Source of the DNA: Paraburkholderia hospita
GTDB lineage: Bacteria; Pseudomonadota; Gammaproteobacteria; Burkholderiales; Burkholderiaceae
Length of the DNA stretch: 64,000 nucleotides
Direction: 5' to 3'
NCBI RefSeq assembly: GCF_002902965.1
Contig: NZ_CP026108.1
Coordinates: 558,001-622,000 of the forward strand
The translations under genes were made by a program, and so were the position numbers. Under the pieces are notes generated by a model that did no database searches, was not told the DNA's origin, and saw only the letters and a program-made list of their open reading frames with translations. Below are positions 56,208 through 64,000 of the stretch, in pieces; within the stretch, counting starts at the first letter, position 1; each line of letters begins with the position of its first letter.

Positions 56208-57824
56208 ATGAATCGAAAACTGTTCCACGACAGTGTTGCGGCACTGCCCTCTCAGCCTGGTCCAACGCCAAATGCTCTCAAGGTTAATGCGAGGAGTCCG
56301 TCGCACGACAGTGACGAAATGAAAGTCACCTTCGCGTTAGGAATCGACGATAGCCTGCGTCAGGAACTGGAGTCTCGAGTGGCGAACGGCGACGTTGTTC
56401 CTGTTAGTGAACTGAACTCGAAATACGCAGTGCCTGAGTCGGAAATAGATCCGTTGGTCGCATACTTGAAGTCTGAAGGGTTCAAGATCGATGAAGTGTC
56501 GAACGATCGCACACGCGTCGTGACGCATGCCACCGTCAAGCAGATCGAAAATAGCCTGCAAGTCAATATGGTTCGGGTTACCAGAGATGGAATCACCTAC
56601 ACGGTTGCAAAAGACGCACCGAGTTTGCCATCCGATGTTTCGACCGGCGTCCATGCGATTCTCGGCTTACAACCCTGCTTCCACGCCCATAAGCATTTCC
56701 GACGTATCACACCAACGAATCGATTTGAACCTACAGATCCACAAAGCAACACCGGCGAGCCGACAAGCGCCCCGAATGTTGCCAATTCACCGCCCTATCT
56801 CGTTAGTGAGATTCTTGCGGCTTACAACGCCGATGGACTAAACCTCACGGGAAAAGGACAGGTCATTGCAATCCTCATCGACACATTCCCAGCCGATACC
56901 GACTTGCAGAAATTCTGGCAACGTAACGGTCTTTCGACTTCCATCAACCAGGTAACCAAAATCAACGTCAACGGAGCAACCCTGCCACCTACCGAAGGCG
57001 AGGAAACGCTTGACGCGCAGTGGACCAGCGGAATTGCGCCCGACGCGCAGATTCGTATCTATGCCAGCGGCACATTGCAGTTTGCCGATCTGGATCGCGC
57101 ACTCGACCGGATTTTGGCTGATGTGGCAGAGCTCCCGAGTATGCGGCAACTCTCTATAAGCCTTGGGCTGGGCGAAACCTTCATGCAACAAGGTATCGTT
57201 CGAAGCCAACACCAGCGATTCCTCAGGCTTGCGGCGGCGGGTGTAAACGTCTTCGTTTCCACTGGTGATGCTGGTTCAAATCCAGACTCTACCGGACACG
57301 CCTCAGATGGGCCGCTGCAGGCTGAATTTGCATCGTCCGATCCCTGTGTGATCGGCGTCGGCGGAACAACACTCATTCTCGCTTCCGATGGTTCCGTAAG
57401 CCGCGAAACGGGATGGCCAGATGGCGGTGGCGGAAAGAGCATCCTGTTTGGACGCCCGTCCTGGCAAAAGGGAGACGGCGTCCCTGCCGGCACAAACCGT
57501 CTGGTCCCCGACGTCAGCGTCACTGCGGATCCGAATGCGGGCGCATTGGTCATCCTGCACGGGAAAGCGCACCAGATTGGCGGGACTAGCTGGAGCGCCC
57601 CGGTATGGACGGGATTCTGCGCGTTGATCAACGAGGCACGAGAAAATGCAGCGAAACCGTTTCTTCCGTTTCTTAATCCATTGATCTATCCGCTGGGCAA
57701 CACCCCCTGTTTCCGAGACATTGTTTCGGGAAGTAACGGTGCCTATAGCGCCGCGGAAGGATACGATATGGTCACCGGGTTGGGCGTCCCAGATATTAAA
57801 GCTCTTGTTCAGGCTCTTACGTAA
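56208..57824 (+). CDS. S53 (sedolisin/kumamolisin) serine peptidase
   Basis: 538 residues. The prodomain (about 15-165) includes KVTFALGIDDSLRQELESRV and RVVTHATVKQIENSLQVNMV. The catalytic part carries GEETLDAQW (E265 and D269), STGDAG (oxyanion D354) and GGTSWSAPVW (S461), all three sedolisin residues. The calcium loop FRDIVSGSNGAYSAAEGYDM is near residue 505. It is an acid endopeptidase activated by self-cleavage. There is no obvious signal peptide before the prodomain. GGAGATAGCATC precedes ATG 56208. The broken relative at 51153-51456 shows that the locus had at least two such genes. Confidence 0.93.
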   Translation: MNRKLFHDSVAALPSQPGPTPNALKVNARSPSHDSDEMKVTFALGIDDSLRQELESRVANGDVVPVSELNSKYAVPESEIDPLVAYLKSEGFKIDEVSNDRTRVVTHATVKQIENSLQVNMVRVTRDGITYTVAKDAPSLPSDVSTGVHAILGLQPCFHAHKHFRRITPTNRFEPTDPQSNTGEPTSAPNVANSPPYLVSEILAAYNADGLNLTGKGQVIAILIDTFPADTDLQKFWQRNGLSTSINQVTKINVNGATLPPTEGEETLDAQWTSGIAPDAQIRIYASGTLQFADLDRALDRILADVAELPSMRQLSISLGLGETFMQQGIVRSQHQRFLRLAAAGVNVFVSTGDAGSNPDSTGHASDGPLQAEFASSDPCVIGVGGTTLILASDGSVSRETGWPDGGGGKSILFGRPSWQKGDGVPAGTNRLVPDVSVTADPNAGALVILHGKAHQIGGTSWSAPVWTGFCALINEARENAAKPFLPFLNPLIYPLGNTPCFRDIVSGSNGAYSAAEGYDMVTGLGVPDIKALVQALT

Positions 57825-58498
57825 CGAAGGACATCGGCGCATGTACCGGGTTTGGCCCCAGCGGGACATTTAGTCAGGAGCTTTACCATCCTCAGTTCCA
57901 GGCTACGAATGGGTCTTGAACTGTCACCAGGCGCTACCGACTTTTGCGAGGTAGCGCTTGTCCTTTAAGACTCGCCCCGGAAGTGTTCATCTCGGGAATA
58001 GGCTGAAGTCGAGGCGACAAAAACCAGAGGACCTTCGTCCTATCGATACACCGCTTCTAGTTTCTTGGGCGTGGAGGCAAGTACGGCAACGAACGTTTCC
58101 TAACATCCTCACAATGTTGGTGTCCACTCATGCGGTACGGGCAAGTTAGCTGCTCAGGTTGTACAGAACTTTCGATCAGAAGGTTCAAATGCCGTCCCAA
58201 CAGATCCGATAAGCCCAACCGTGAGTGAAAGTTCGGAGTTGCCAACCAACCGGCGAGCTGTCGGCGGCCGAGAGACGTCCTCAACTTATCGCTATGAAAA
58301 AACCATCTTTCTTCAATGGCCACCCCGAGGCGCTGAACCGTAGACTCGCTTACTTATCCGTTATGTACCATTCTCAACGGCTTGGCAAAAAATTCAAACG
58401 TATGCGTCCGCTACGATGCGTTAGACCACCGCCTCATAATCTTCAACTTGGCACAAGATTCTTGCAATTCAAGAAATTCTGAGAGATAGGACGCTCAG
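57825..58498. other. Intergenic, no supported gene
   Basis: Stretch between the S53 gene and the IS3 element. Frames are short and unsupported. The last bases (CAG, 58496-58498) are the IS3 target duplication. Confidence 0.45.
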
Positions 58499-58829
58499 TA
58501 ACCTTGCCCCTGTTTGACGAATCCCATAGCCACGGAAATCAGGCCGCTTCGCCTCGCTGAACTGCGGCCCAGTTTTTCTCGAACGTCATGGGGCTGACGT
58601 AGTTGAGCGTCGAGTGTAGGCGCCGCGCATTGTAAAAGCCGAGCCAATCAATCACTTCATCCATTGCGGCACGCCGCGTGGCGAAGTGCCGCCCATGCAT
58701 ACGTGCGACCTTTAGCGAACCCCATAGACTTTCAGTTGGCGCGTTATCCCAACAATCGCCGCGCCGGCTCATTGACGAACGCATGCCATAGGCCTTCAAC
58801 GTGTCCTGAAACAGGCCGCTGCAATACTG

Positions 58830-60281
58830 GGCGGATTCAACTGGTCGTCGCAACACCTTTGATCGAGGAGGTGTTTATGGGACGACCAGCGGGGTGGATG
58901 CGTAAGTTGACAGGACGAGCAGCGATGCGCTCGCCAGGTGCGCCGTCGCATCGGCGTGAGATCGAGCGGCGATTTTGGGAGCAAATCGCGACAGGGATTA
59001 CAAGTGAGAGTGCTGCAGAGGCGGTTGGCGTGTCGCAAGCGGTAGGCACTCGCTGGTTCCGTCATAATGGCGGCATGCCACTTTTCATGTCGAAGCCATT
59101 ATCCGGGAGGTACTTGTCGTTCGCGGAGCGAGAAGAGATTGGGCTACTTTCGTTCCAAGGCGTTGGAGTACGCGAGATCGCTCGCCGTATCGGACGCAGC
59201 CCGTCAACGGTCTCCCGTGAACTGACACGTAACGCTGCAACTCGTAGCGGCCAGCTTGAGTATCGGGCTTCGGTTGCGCAGTGGAAGGCGGAACTGGTTG
59301 CCAAAAGACCCAAACCGTCGAAACTGGTGACTAACCCACGGCTGCACCACTACGTGCAAGACCGTCTGGAGGGCAAGGTTCGCGACGCTGATGGCCGTGA
59401 GATTACTGGGCCTCGGCAAGCGCCGTTCAAAGGGAGAAACAAACCGCATCGAAGTGACCGTAAATGGGTCAATGGTTGGTCGCCCGAACAGATTTCCAAC
59501 CGGCTGCAGACCGACTTCCCGGATGACGAATCCATGCGCATCTCTCACGAAGCCATTTACCAGGCTCTCTATATCCAGGGCCGAGGTGCTCTCAAGCGCG
59601 AGCTTGTCAGCTGTCTTCGCACAGGGCGGGCGTTGCGCGTACCGAGGGCCAGGGCACAAGCCAAGGCCTGGGCGCACGTTAGCGAGGATGTGATGATCTC
59701 TAGCCGGCCTGCAGAAGTGCAGGATCGTGCTGTGCCGGGGCATTGGGAGGGTGATCTGATCATTGGTCTGAACCGATCTGCTATTGGAACGCTGGTGGAG
59801 AGGTCAAGCCGTTTCACCATGCTCGTACACCTGCCTCGGGAGAAAGGCTATGGGTTGACTCCCCGGACGAAGAACGGCCCCGCGCTGGCGGGATACGGAG
59901 CTGTCACGATGGCCAATGCGCTCAAGAATACCGTGACCGATATGCCTGCCCAGTTGTGGCGGTCATTGACTTGGGATCGTGGCAAGGAACTATCCGATCA
60001 CGCCCGATTCACCGTCGAGTCCGGGGTAAAGGTATTCTTCGCCGACCCGCACAGTCCATGGCAGCGTGGCACGAACGAGAACACGAACGGCCTTCTGCGA
60101 CAATACTTTCCAAAGGGCACAGACCTATCCAGGTGGAGCGCTCGAGAGATCCAGTCCGTTGCCAATGCACTGAATACTAGGCCCCGGAAAACGCTTGGTT
60201 GGAAGACACCTGCCGAAGCTCTGGATGAGTATCTAAAATCTGTTCAATAGTCTAGTGTTGCGACGACCGGTTGAATCCGCC
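58830..60281 (+). mobile_element. IS30-family element, 1,452 bp
   Basis: Terminal repeats GGCGGATTCAACTGGTCGTC (58830) and, reversed, GGCGGATTCAACCGGTCGTC (60281) match over about 27 bp with one difference. CTG flanks both ends (58827-58829 and 60282-60284). It encodes one intact transposase. Confidence 0.93.
58877..60250 (+). CDS. IS30-family transposase
   Basis: 457 residues. Starts at ATG 58877 after CGAGGAGGTG. The helix-turn-helix is GVGVREIARRIGRSPSTVSR. DDE residues lie in VPGHWEGDLIIG, LTWDRGKELSDH and WQRGTNENTNGLLRQYF. The length is somewhat above the IS30 average because of an N-terminal extension with a second HTH-like segment (SESAAEAVGVSQAVGTRWF). Confidence 0.95.
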   Translation: MGRPAGWMRKLTGRAAMRSPGAPSHRREIERRFWEQIATGITSESAAEAVGVSQAVGTRWFRHNGGMPLFMSKPLSGRYLSFAEREEIGLLSFQGVGVREIARRIGRSPSTVSRELTRNAATRSGQLEYRASVAQWKAELVAKRPKPSKLVTNPRLHHYVQDRLEGKVRDADGREITGPRQAPFKGRNKPHRSDRKWVNGWSPEQISNRLQTDFPDDESMRISHEAIYQALYIQGRGALKRELVSCLRTGRALRVPRARAQAKAWAHVSEDVMISSRPAEVQDRAVPGHWEGDLIIGLNRSAIGTLVERSSRFTMLVHLPREKGYGLTPRTKNGPALAGYGAVTMANALKNTVTDMPAQLWRSLTWDRGKELSDHARFTVESGVKVFFADPHSPWQRGTNENTNGLLRQYFPKGTDLSRWSAREIQSVANALNTRPRKTLGWKTPAEALDEYLKSVQ

Positions 60282-60918
60282 CTGGCTGCCCCTGTCGCTA
60301 TGCACGATTACGCCGGCTTCAGGGCGGCGTCGGAACCACGCCATGCGCAATGCGTCCGTGACCAGTTCAGCCTTCATGTGCGGCTGCATCGACCAGCCCA
60401 CCACCTGCCGGCTGAACAGGTCGATGATGACCGCGAGGTACACCCAGCCCTCGGCTGTCGCCAGATACGTGATGTCGGTCGTCCAGACCTGGTTCGGTGC
60501 AGTTGCAGTGAAATTGCGCTCCAGCAGATTTGGCGCAACCGGCAAATCGTGGTTCGAGTTTGTCGTCGCGATGTACTTGCGCTTGTGCCGGGCTCGAATG
60601 CCATGCTGCGCCATCAGCTTGCGCACCCGCTCTTTGCCCACGCGCACGCCATGCGTGAGCAGTTCCTTCCACATGCGCGGCCAGCCGTATTCGCCCCTGA
60701 CCTGCGTGTGAATCGTCTTGATGTGCGCAAGCAGTGCGTCGTCACTCACGCGGCCTCGGTGCGGCTTGGCCTGCGCGGTGCGTTGCCTGCGCTGATGATA
60801 TCCGCTGGGACTGACTTCCAGCACTTCACATAGCACCGAGACCGGCCAGTGGTGTCGATTGCGCTCGATGAACGCGTACTTCACATCGACTCCTTGGCGA
60901 AGTACGCGGCTGCTTTTT

Positions 60919-61176
60919 TTAAATATCTCGCTCCATCTTCAGGCGAGCCACTTCGGCACGCAGCCGCGCCAGCTCCATCTGCTCCGGACTCACAGGCTTC
61001 GTGCCGGCTCCCGTCAGCTTGCCTTCCCGGTCAGCCTTCACCCAGTTGTACAGCGTCTGTTCAACCACTCTCAGTGTCGCCGCCACCGCCGCCATGCTTT
61101 GCCCGGCTTTGACCAGTCGCACCGCTTCCAGCTTGAACTCGAGCGTGTACTGCGCTCGCTTTGCCTTGCTTGTCAT
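60919..61176 (-). CDS. IS3-family OrfA
   Basis: 85 residues: MTSKAKRAQYTLEFKLEAVR, then VAATLRVVEQTLYNWVKADR (helix-turn-helix) and PEQMELARLRAEVARLKMER (leucine zipper). It ends at TAA next to the run A7 (reverse of 60912-60918). A -1 slip there would continue LKKAAAYFAKES toward OrfB, as in IS3-type programmed frameshifting. Confidence 0.9.
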   Translation of the reverse strand: MTSKAKRAQYTLEFKLEAVRLVKAGQSMAAVAATLRVVEQTLYNWVKADREGKLTGAGTKPVSPEQMELARLRAEVARLKMERDI

Positions 61177-61436
61177 CGTTCTTCTCCTTGCTTGAGTTTA
61201 CCTGCTCAGCAAGGGATTCGTTTTTCCGGGGCAAGCTCACAGAGTTGATCAGACGAAAGGTGGAAGTCGCGTACGGCCGCGAGGTTCGGCGGCGTTCTTG
61301 CTACGTACGGTCTTGCAGAATGCCTGATAGCGACATGTCTATAGCGACGCTATCACTTCCGACATATTGCATGCACAAACATGCACGCTATATCGTTCTT
61401 ACGGGACCAACGGCAACTGCATTCGAGGGGCGCGCC

Positions 61437-62855
61437 ATGGAAACTACTATGCGGCGACCGAGAAATATATCCAGGCGCGAAGTGCACCCAGCAAGAACCA
61501 GCGGTATCCAGTATAAGCATTACGCCGTCCACACGAAAATACCGGCATGGATTCGGAAGTGGTTGGGACTGGTCGGTCGAGCGCCGAAGGAAACGGGACC
61601 TTATGTCGTAGCCTGGCTAATACTGATGCTTGCTATCCCGTTCTGCGTTTTGGTGCTGCAAGATACTTTGACTCGACAGGTGCGGGTGCCGCCCGTCGTT
61701 GTCCCACAGTCTTTTCTCCAGCGCGGCTACACATCCGAGATGCTTTCCGATCGGATCCTATCGGCAATGCGCAAGATCAGCACCGAATCGGAGCTGATCC
61801 CTCACGACGCCGACATCGGCGACGGCGCAAAATCCGACTTCAAAATTCCAGGCGAAGAGATGTCGTATGCGTCGGTCGTTGATTTTCTAAAAAAGGTCTT
61901 CGGAAGAGAAGACGTACTTGTACACATCAGCATCGCAAAACTTAACGACGGCCTTGAACCACACATCGCCCACATCAGGATTGAACATGGTCAGTTCGAT
62001 GGAATTTCCAGCGATGTTCATCAATCCGGCCAGAATCTCGACGACTTTGTAAATGCCGTAGCAACCAAGGCCATGCAACTTGTGGAACCTATTGAACTTG
62101 CAAACCATGAAGCCACGGCCATACAAAAAACTCAATGCTCGCCTAGAAAGTGCAATTACGGCAAGGTCGAAGCGATCTATGAAGACGTGCTCGCGAGACC
62201 CGGTTCACCGCAACGCCAATGGGCTCTGGCTGGGAAAGGCTGGTTACTTATTACGCAAAACCGATCCACGGAGGCCGAACGGCAAATCCGTGATGCGATT
62301 TCGGAGTACCCTCATTCTGCAATCTTGAGAGCCACTCTCGGGATAGCGCTTGAACAGCAACATCGGATAGACGACGCGCTTTCGGAGCTAATAGCCGGCA
62401 CCCACGAGAAGTCAAGAACGGCCGAAAATGAACGTCTACTTGGCGACGTCTTCCTGCATGCAACTCGTTACGACGACGCGCTTGCCGCTTTCGAACGCGC
62501 GGATCGCATGCGCCCCCATGATCCGAATACGCTCCACGACTATGGGGAGGCCCTCGTCAAGGCCGGTCGGTACGACGAGGCAGTCAAGAAGTTGACTCAT
62601 GCCGTTCGCATTCGCCCTGATCTCGCGCCATCATACGCAGAATTAGGTCGTGCCCTGGAACACAAAGGCGATTTCCATGGTGCGGCCACGATGTATGCGC
62701 AGGCTCTTAAACGAGACACCGGCTCTCTCGATCAAAGAGAGACCAGGATGGCCTCCTGGGAACCGAAGGATTGGACGATGCATCCAGTAAAGACCCGGCG
62801 CGTGACTCTTGATGTGACAGAACCCCGCTTATCCGACGTCGCCCTTCAATTCTGA
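61437..62855 (+). CDS. Membrane-anchored TPR protein
   Basis: 472 residues from ATG 61437 (GAGGGGCG upstream). A basic cytoplasmic N-terminus (METTMRRPRNISRREVHPAR) is followed by one membrane helix (about 56-75, YVVAWLILMLAIPFCVLVLQ). A periplasmic region of about 150 residues resembles those of adenylate-cyclase-type TPR proteins (VVVPQSFLQRGYTSEMLSDR). Four or so tetratricopeptide repeats follow from about 245 (RAEAERQIRDAIS-like, YDDALAAFERADRMRPHDPN, GRYDEAVKKLTHAVRIRPDL). It probably serves as a protein-binding scaffold. The IS3 element ends 198 bp upstream and may have replaced its native promoter. A longer frame from 61161 overlaps IS3 and is not credible. Confidence 0.8.
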   Translation: METTMRRPRNISRREVHPARTSGIQYKHYAVHTKIPAWIRKWLGLVGRAPKETGPYVVAWLILMLAIPFCVLVLQDTLTRQVRVPPVVVPQSFLQRGYTSEMLSDRILSAMRKISTESELIPHDADIGDGAKSDFKIPGEEMSYASVVDFLKKVFGREDVLVHISIAKLNDGLEPHIAHIRIEHGQFDGISSDVHQSGQNLDDFVNAVATKAMQLVEPIELANHEATAIQKTQCSPRKCNYGKVEAIYEDVLARPGSPQRQWALAGKGWLLITQNRSTEAERQIRDAISEYPHSAILRATLGIALEQQHRIDDALSELIAGTHEKSRTAENERLLGDVFLHATRYDDALAAFERADRMRPHDPNTLHDYGEALVKAGRYDEAVKKLTHAVRIRPDLAPSYAELGRALEHKGDFHGAATMYAQALKRDTGSLDQRETRMASWEPKDWTMHPVKTRRVTLDVTEPRLSDVALQF

Positions 62856-62885
62856 CCAGATACCCCGTCGAAACGAATGTTTGAT

Positions 62886-63057
62886 GGGGTAGTCGTCCTT
62901 TTCGTGCAAAATCTGGCGGTAGTATCGCGCAGAGCCGCTTGCAGCAAGGCACTGCGTGTCGGCGACTACCGAGCAAACCATGATTGTTAAAGTCATTGAT
63001 CAGTATGGGTTTTCAGGATCAAAGCGCCAGATTTTGCACGAAAAGGACGACTACCCC
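62886..63057 (+). mobile_element. 172-bp miniature element, copy 1
   Basis: Perfect 33-bp inverted ends starting GGGGTAGTCGTCCTTTTCGT, no transposase inside. It matches copy 2 (63496-63667, opposite orientation) at 171 of 172 positions by my reading. The GGGG start and long ends resemble Tn3-derived miniature elements (TIMEs). The left flank is TTGAT, the right flank TATCA. Confidence 0.85.
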
Positions 63058-63062
63058 TATCA

Positions 63063-63288
63063 CAAGGGGCTACCGATCAGCAGCAGCATTGCCGAGTCCG
63101 CGGTAAACCTAGTGGTCAGCCATCGCATGGCGAAGAAGCGACAAATGCGATGGACGGACGAGGGAGCGCACTGTCTGGCGCAGGTCAGAGTTGCTGTCCT
63201 CAACGAAGAATTCTCGGTTAAGAAACTCGCCGGGTTGACCAATACCTCTGTAGCTGCGAACTCGCCGAATGCGCGCCGGGCGGCGTGA
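63063..63288 (+). pseudogene. C-terminal fragment of a transposase
   Basis: The frame, continuing out of the miniature element, reads GLPISSSIAESAVNLVVSHR and KKRQMRWTDEGAHCLAQVRV and ends ARRAA. This is the C-terminal catalytic-end pattern (ESxVNxVVSxRMxKKxQMRWxxxGAHxLxQVR) I associate with ISKra4-type transposases. Only about 70 codons remain. Confidence 0.65.
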
Positions 63289-63495
63289 ATCGACCTCCCA
63301 CAGTTTGATTCACTCTCTTTGACAACATTGCATTCCTCTTGTTCGTCGGCAAATGTATTCAACAGGGTCACAGACAGTGCGACAAAGGCCGTCGCGATCT
63401 GAAACAGTCTGGTCCGAGCATTTCGAGAAGTTGGAAAGGGCATGATATTTTCCCCTGCGAATTGGTTCTGGCCGCGATCTAGCAATGCGTATCAA

Positions 63496-63667
63496 GGGGT
63501 AGTCGTCCTTTTCGTGCAAAATCTGGCGCTTTGATCCTGAAAACCCATACTGATCAATGACTTTAACAATCATGGTTTGCTCGGTAGTCGCCGACACGCA
63601 GTGCCTTGCTGCAAGCGGCTCTGCGCGATACTACCGCCAGATTTTGCCCGAAAAGGACGACTACCCC
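63496..63667 (-). mobile_element. 172-bp miniature element, copy 2
   Basis: An inverted copy of 62886-63057 with one base difference in the right end (CCCGAAAAGG instead of CACGAAAAGG). The left flank is ATCAA, the right flank GTCAC. Confidence 0.85.
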
Positions 63668-63729
63668 GTCACGAGATCGGCCAATGCGGCCTGATCCTTT
63701 CCAGTGATGCGTGCATGAAAACGGGACAT
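63668..63729 (-). pseudogene. N-terminal fragment of an unknown gene cut by the miniature element
   Basis: An AGGAG site precedes ATG 63729, and the frame reads MSRFHARITGKDQAALADLV before entering copy 2 of the miniature element. The rest of the gene is not found next to either copy. I do not recognise the family from 20 residues. Confidence 0.45.
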
Positions 63730-64000
63730 GTTTGTTCTCCTGTGACGCGGGCGGGGCCCTATGGTCGGGAACGGCGCAAGCGCCCACCATTTCAATCGCC
63801 ATACGGCGCGCGCCGCCGCCCGACGCGTCTATCACCAAAGTCATATAGGCCGCATTGCACCCGGCATCCATACTGCCTTCATGCGGCGCTCACGCGAGCG
63901 TCACAATTCACGTGTCAACGAAGTCAATCCTGTCCTCCGCAGATCCTGCTGGTTGCTCACGTCTACAGGTCAGGGTGCATGCCCGTTGCAACGCGACGCG

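Larger units (their letters stand above)
58539..60884 (-). pseudogene. IS3-family transposase OrfB, split by IS30
   Basis: The N-terminal part (60884-60285) reads YAFIERNRHHWPVSVLCEVL, GEYGWPRMWKELLTHGVRVG and the catalytic WTTDITYLATAEGWVYLAVI and VIVHSDRGSQ. The C-terminal part (58829-58539) continues YCSGLFQDTLKAYGMRSSMS and PTESLWGSLKVARMHG. The IS30 element lies exactly between SDRGSQ and YCSG, so removing it with one duplication copy restores the frame. Recent disruption is likely, since both parts are otherwise intact. Confidence 0.9.
58499..61239 (-). mobile_element. IS3-family element interrupted by IS30
   Basis: The ends TAACCTTGCCCCTGTTTGAC (58499) and, reversed, TGAGCTTGCCCCGGAAAAAC (61239) are related inverted repeats. 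CAG flanks both sides (58496-58498 and 61240-61242), a 3-bp target duplication typical of IS3. Without the IS30 insertion and its 3-bp duplication the element is 1,286 bp. OrfA is intact; orfB is split. Confidence 0.9.

Noticed and set aside
63060..63485. Secreted protein of 141 residues on the minus strand between the miniature elements
   Set aside because: The hydrophobic start (LFQIATAFVALSVTLLNTFA) is suggestive, but most of the frame is antisense to the transposase fragment, which fits a known pattern better. The first 40 codons could still be a fragment.
1..64000. CRISPR array, tRNA or rRNA genes
   Set aside because: I saw no regularly spaced short direct repeats and no tRNA-like cloverleaf or rRNA sequence in the window.

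Overview
The window looks like an accessory region (chromid, megaplasmid or genomic island) of a member of the Burkholderiaceae, most likely Paraburkholderia, Caballeronia or Burkholderia. The basis is protein style: phasins, OpcP-type porins, small Burkholderia hypotheticals of the 'Y(K/R)GFHIDA' and 'APYRG' types, multi-domain H-NS proteins, and the class of insertion sequences. There are no rRNA, tRNA, replication or core housekeeping genes. Much of the DNA is decayed genes and mobile-element fragments. The genus call is inference; no marker gene is present.

Layout. 0.5-14.9 kb: a storage/stress cluster with two phasins (one fused to an extra N-terminal helical domain), a 49-residue membrane peptide, a CYTH-CHAD protein, cytoplasmic and secreted PRC-barrel proteins, a CsbD-like protein, a family-4 glycosyltransferase and an Hsp20 gene cut off by an IS6 element. 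Remnants of an Nramp manganese transporter and a SYLF lipid-binding protein lie among them. 15-20 kb: a complete IS5-family element with target duplication, then mostly gene-poor DNA with a DUF2934 protein, a YtcA-like remnant and the first copy of a 147-bp hairpin repeat. 20-28 kb: a PucR/CdaR-type regulator, a PQQ-dependent membrane glucose/quinate dehydrogenase and a porin, then a gluconate 2-dehydrogenase operon that is doubly broken (frameshift in the small subunit; Tn3-family insertion in the FAD subunit). 28-32.2 kb: that Tn3-family element, carrying a DUF6880-like passenger and a transposase of about 1,030 codons. 32-39 kb: second hairpin repeat, cold-shock protein, two H-NS-family proteins, a UvrD-like helicase and a protein with a duplicated helix-turn-helix-like module. 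39-43 kb: two cyclic-di-GMP enzymes (GGDEF and GGDEF-EAL).

43.7-57.8 kb holds the most coherent accessory set. One operon on the minus strand encodes a HEIAE-type putative metallopeptidase fused to six propeller-like repeats, a divergent GH13 amylase, a PQQ-propeller protein and an MntP-like membrane protein. Next to it are a broken S53 peptidase, an S10 serine carboxypeptidase, a nucleoside-phosphorylase-like protein and an intact S53 peptidase. None of the soluble members has a recognisable signal peptide, although most belong to extracellular-enzyme families. The first operon and the S10 gene are preceded by nearly identical promoter-like sequences (TTGGAA-16-TATACT with conserved flanks), which suggests co-regulation.

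58.5-64 kb is mobile DNA: an IS30 element nested in an IS3 element, both with clean target duplications; a membrane TPR protein; and two 172-bp miniature elements in opposite orientation around a transposase fragment. The flanks of the miniature elements indicate that the segment between them has been inverted by recombination.
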